The translations under genes and the position numbers were made by a program. Of a stretch of 13,547 nt of DNA, positions 12,191 to 13,547 are shown one piece after another. Position 1 is the stretch's first letter, and every line of letters begins with the position of its first letter. Under the pieces are notes generated by a model. That model ran no database searches. It worked only from the letters and a program-made list of their open reading frames with translations, and was not told where the DNA came from. The stretch lies in assembly GCA_027008665.1 (NCBI GenBank), contig JALVEA010000119.1, positions 1 through 13,547 on the forward strand. Reading direction: 5' to 3'. Source of the DNA: Thiotrichaceae bacterium (GTDB lineage Bacteria > Pseudomonadota > Gammaproteobacteria > Thiotrichales > Thiotrichaceae).

Positions 12191-13547
12191 ATGCAGTTAC
12201 ATAGTCTGATCGTTTTATTACTACTGCCGCTTATCGGTGCTTTGATCATAGGGTTTCTTTCTAGTAGTAAACCAGCAGTGATTCGTCAAACTGCTATTTT
12301 CTATTCTACCGCTACTTTATTGTTTACTCTCTACTTGATTGTATGGGGGGATGTGATTCCAAATGCTGATGGTTTGTGGTTGAGTTTTGAGTATAAATGG
12401 CATTCTCGTTTGGGGACTTCTTTTTCCTTGGGGGTAGATGGTTTTTCTTATCCAATGGTGTTGTTGAATGCCTTATTGGTTTGGGTTGCGATACTTGCTT
12501 CTACCTCGATTAAAAATCATGCTAAAGGTTATTATTTGCTGATGCTGGTGTTAGAGGCTGCGGTGTTAGGCGTGTTTATGGCGCGTGATTGGGGGCTGTT
12601 TTATATTTTTTGGGAGGCGACTTTAATACCGTTGTTTTTCTTGATTGATCGTTGGGGAGGGAAGGGTCGTCAAACGGCATCGCTAAATTTTTTCTTATAT
12701 ACCATGGGTGGCTCGGTGTTTATGTTATTGAGTCTTTTGCTTTTATTTGATGCAACGCCCGCTCATTCCTTTTCCTTTACTGATATAACGGTAGGGGCGA
12801 CACAACTTAGTGCAGAAAAACAAGTATGGATTTTCTTAGGTTTGCTATTGGGGTTTGGAGTCAAAATTCCTATTTTTCCTTTGCATGGTTGGTTGCCTTT
12901 AGCTCATGTTGAAGCACCAGGGCCTGTGAGTATTTTACTGTCGGGTATTTTGCTTAAAATGGGGGCTTACGGTTTAATTCTTTCGCTTGCTATTTTGCCT
13001 AAAGCGGCGCTTATCTTCCAGACTCCGTTAATGGTATTGGGTTTAATTGCGATTATTTATGGTGCATTGCTGGCATGGCGACAGTCGGATATGAAAAAAA
13101 TGATTGCTTATTCTTCAGTTGGGCATATGGGAGTGGTATTGCTGGGTATTTCAAGCTTAAATGTCACCGCTATGACGGGAGCGGTGTATCAAATGTTTGC
13201 ACATGGCTTGGTGGCGGCGTTGTTATTTATGCTGATTGCCTTGTTATATGAGCGCACGGGGACAAAGAATATTAATGATTATGGTTCACTATTAAAAGTC
13301 ACGCCACGTTTTGCTTTTTTTATTGTGATTGCCTTTATTGCAGGGACAGGGCTACCGGGGACGGCAGGATTTATTGCAGAATTGTATGTGATGATTGGTA
13401 GTTTTGAAGTATGGCGTTGGGCGGTGATTTTCCTTTCTTTTGGAGTCATGATCAGTGCAACCTATGGGGTGCGTACTGTTAAACGCTTGTTTACAGGGCC
13501 AAATAAATCACTAACAAATAAGGTCGAAGATTTAAAAACGGCGGAAG
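12191..13547 (+). CDS. nuoM: NuoM/ND4-like proton-translocating NADH-quinone oxidoreductase subunit, partial at right edge
   Basis: 452 codons are in the window without a stop (family about 500). It is a highly hydrophobic inner-membrane antiporter-like subunit. Diagnostic residues are present: Glu142 in FYIFWEATLIPLF, Lys225 in GVKIPIFPLHGWLPLAHVEAP, Lys256 in LLKMGAYG, and MKKMIAYSSVGHMG, then QMFAHGLVAALLFM and GLPGTAGFIAE. These correspond to the proton-channel residues of complex I NuoM (Glu144, Lys234, Lys265 in E. coli), so it should be active in proton transfer. The gene is not preceded by nuoL or any nuo gene; a broken gene and an inverted repeat lie upstream. It may be the head of a nuoM-nuoN-like cluster or a complex I-related system such as an MRP- or carbon-uptake-type module. 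The start is ATG 12191; GTG 12161 and TTG 12179 are in-frame alternatives. Confidence 0.9.
   Translation, partial: MQLHSLIVLLLLPLIGALIIGFLSSSKPAVIRQTAIFYSTATLLFTLYLIVWGDVIPNADGLWLSFEYKWHSRLGTSFSLGVDGFSYPMVLLNALLVWVAILASTSIKNHAKGYYLLMLVLEAAVLGVFMARDWGLFYIFWEATLIPLFFLIDRWGGKGRQTASLNFFLYTMGGSVFMLLSLLLLFDATPAHSFSFTDITVGATQLSAEKQVWIFLGLLLGFGVKIPIFPLHGWLPLAHVEAPGPVSILLSGILLKMGAYGLILSLAILPKAALIFQTPLMVLGLIAIIYGALLAWRQSDMKKMIAYSSVGHMGVVLLGISSLNVTAMTGAVYQMFAHGLVAALLFMLIALLYERTGTKNINDYGSLLKVTPRFAFFIVIAFIAGTGLPGTAGFIAELYVMIGSFEVWRWAVIFLSFGVMISATYGVRTVKRLFTGPNKSLTNKVEDLKTAE

Overview
The window looks like the chromosome of an AT-rich gammaproteobacterium. The evidence is the mix of genes: type II secretion pseudopilins beside a rhombosortase, a DUF692/DUF2063 bufferin cluster, gamma-type aminopeptidase P, a Ppx/GppA phosphatase, cobalamin methyltransferases and a NuoM-like subunit. 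I cannot name the genus. No tRNA, rRNA, CRISPR array, transposase or prophage gene was seen.

Left part (1-3870). Minus-strand gspG and gspH (gspH runs off the left edge) encode the major pseudopilin and a minor pseudopilin of the type II secretion system. Divergent from them is rrtA, a rhombosortase-type intramembrane protease, a family known to process GlyGly-CTERM proteins that reach the surface through type II secretion. The intergenic region holds a good sigma70-like promoter for gspG and a perfect 9-bp inverted repeat. Convergent with rrtA is a minus-strand cluster: a small Cys-rich exported peptide (bufA2), a DUF692 multinuclear iron enzyme (bufB) and its DUF2063 partner (bufC). It is a RiPP-type copper or metal-handling module. 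The precursor has a lipobox-like signal, which may anchor it as a lipoprotein.

Middle (4025-9678), all minus strand. pepP (aminopeptidase P) has a 37-residue charged insertion between metal ligands. Then come an unrecognised exported, probably outer-membrane protein, a periplasmic lytic transglycosylase with a DUF4124-like N-terminus, and a Ppx/GppA family phosphatase. Two intrinsic terminators lie between the outer-membrane gene and pepP. A REP-like double hairpin lies between the transglycosylase and ppx.

Right part (9840-13547). Plus-strand cobJ and cobM overlap by ATGA and encode two consecutive corrin-ring methyltransferases. Convergent with them is a decayed UPF0260 (YcgN-like) gene with frameshift and internal deletion. 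It is followed by a roughly 230-bp imperfect inverted repeat and then a nuoM-like proton-pump subunit gene that runs off the right edge and is not preceded by nuoL or other nuo genes.

The most interesting points are the lipoprotein-like bufferin cluster, the rhombosortase/type II secretion pairing, the long inverted repeat beside the broken UPF0260 gene, and the nuoM gene standing at the head of its own transcript.
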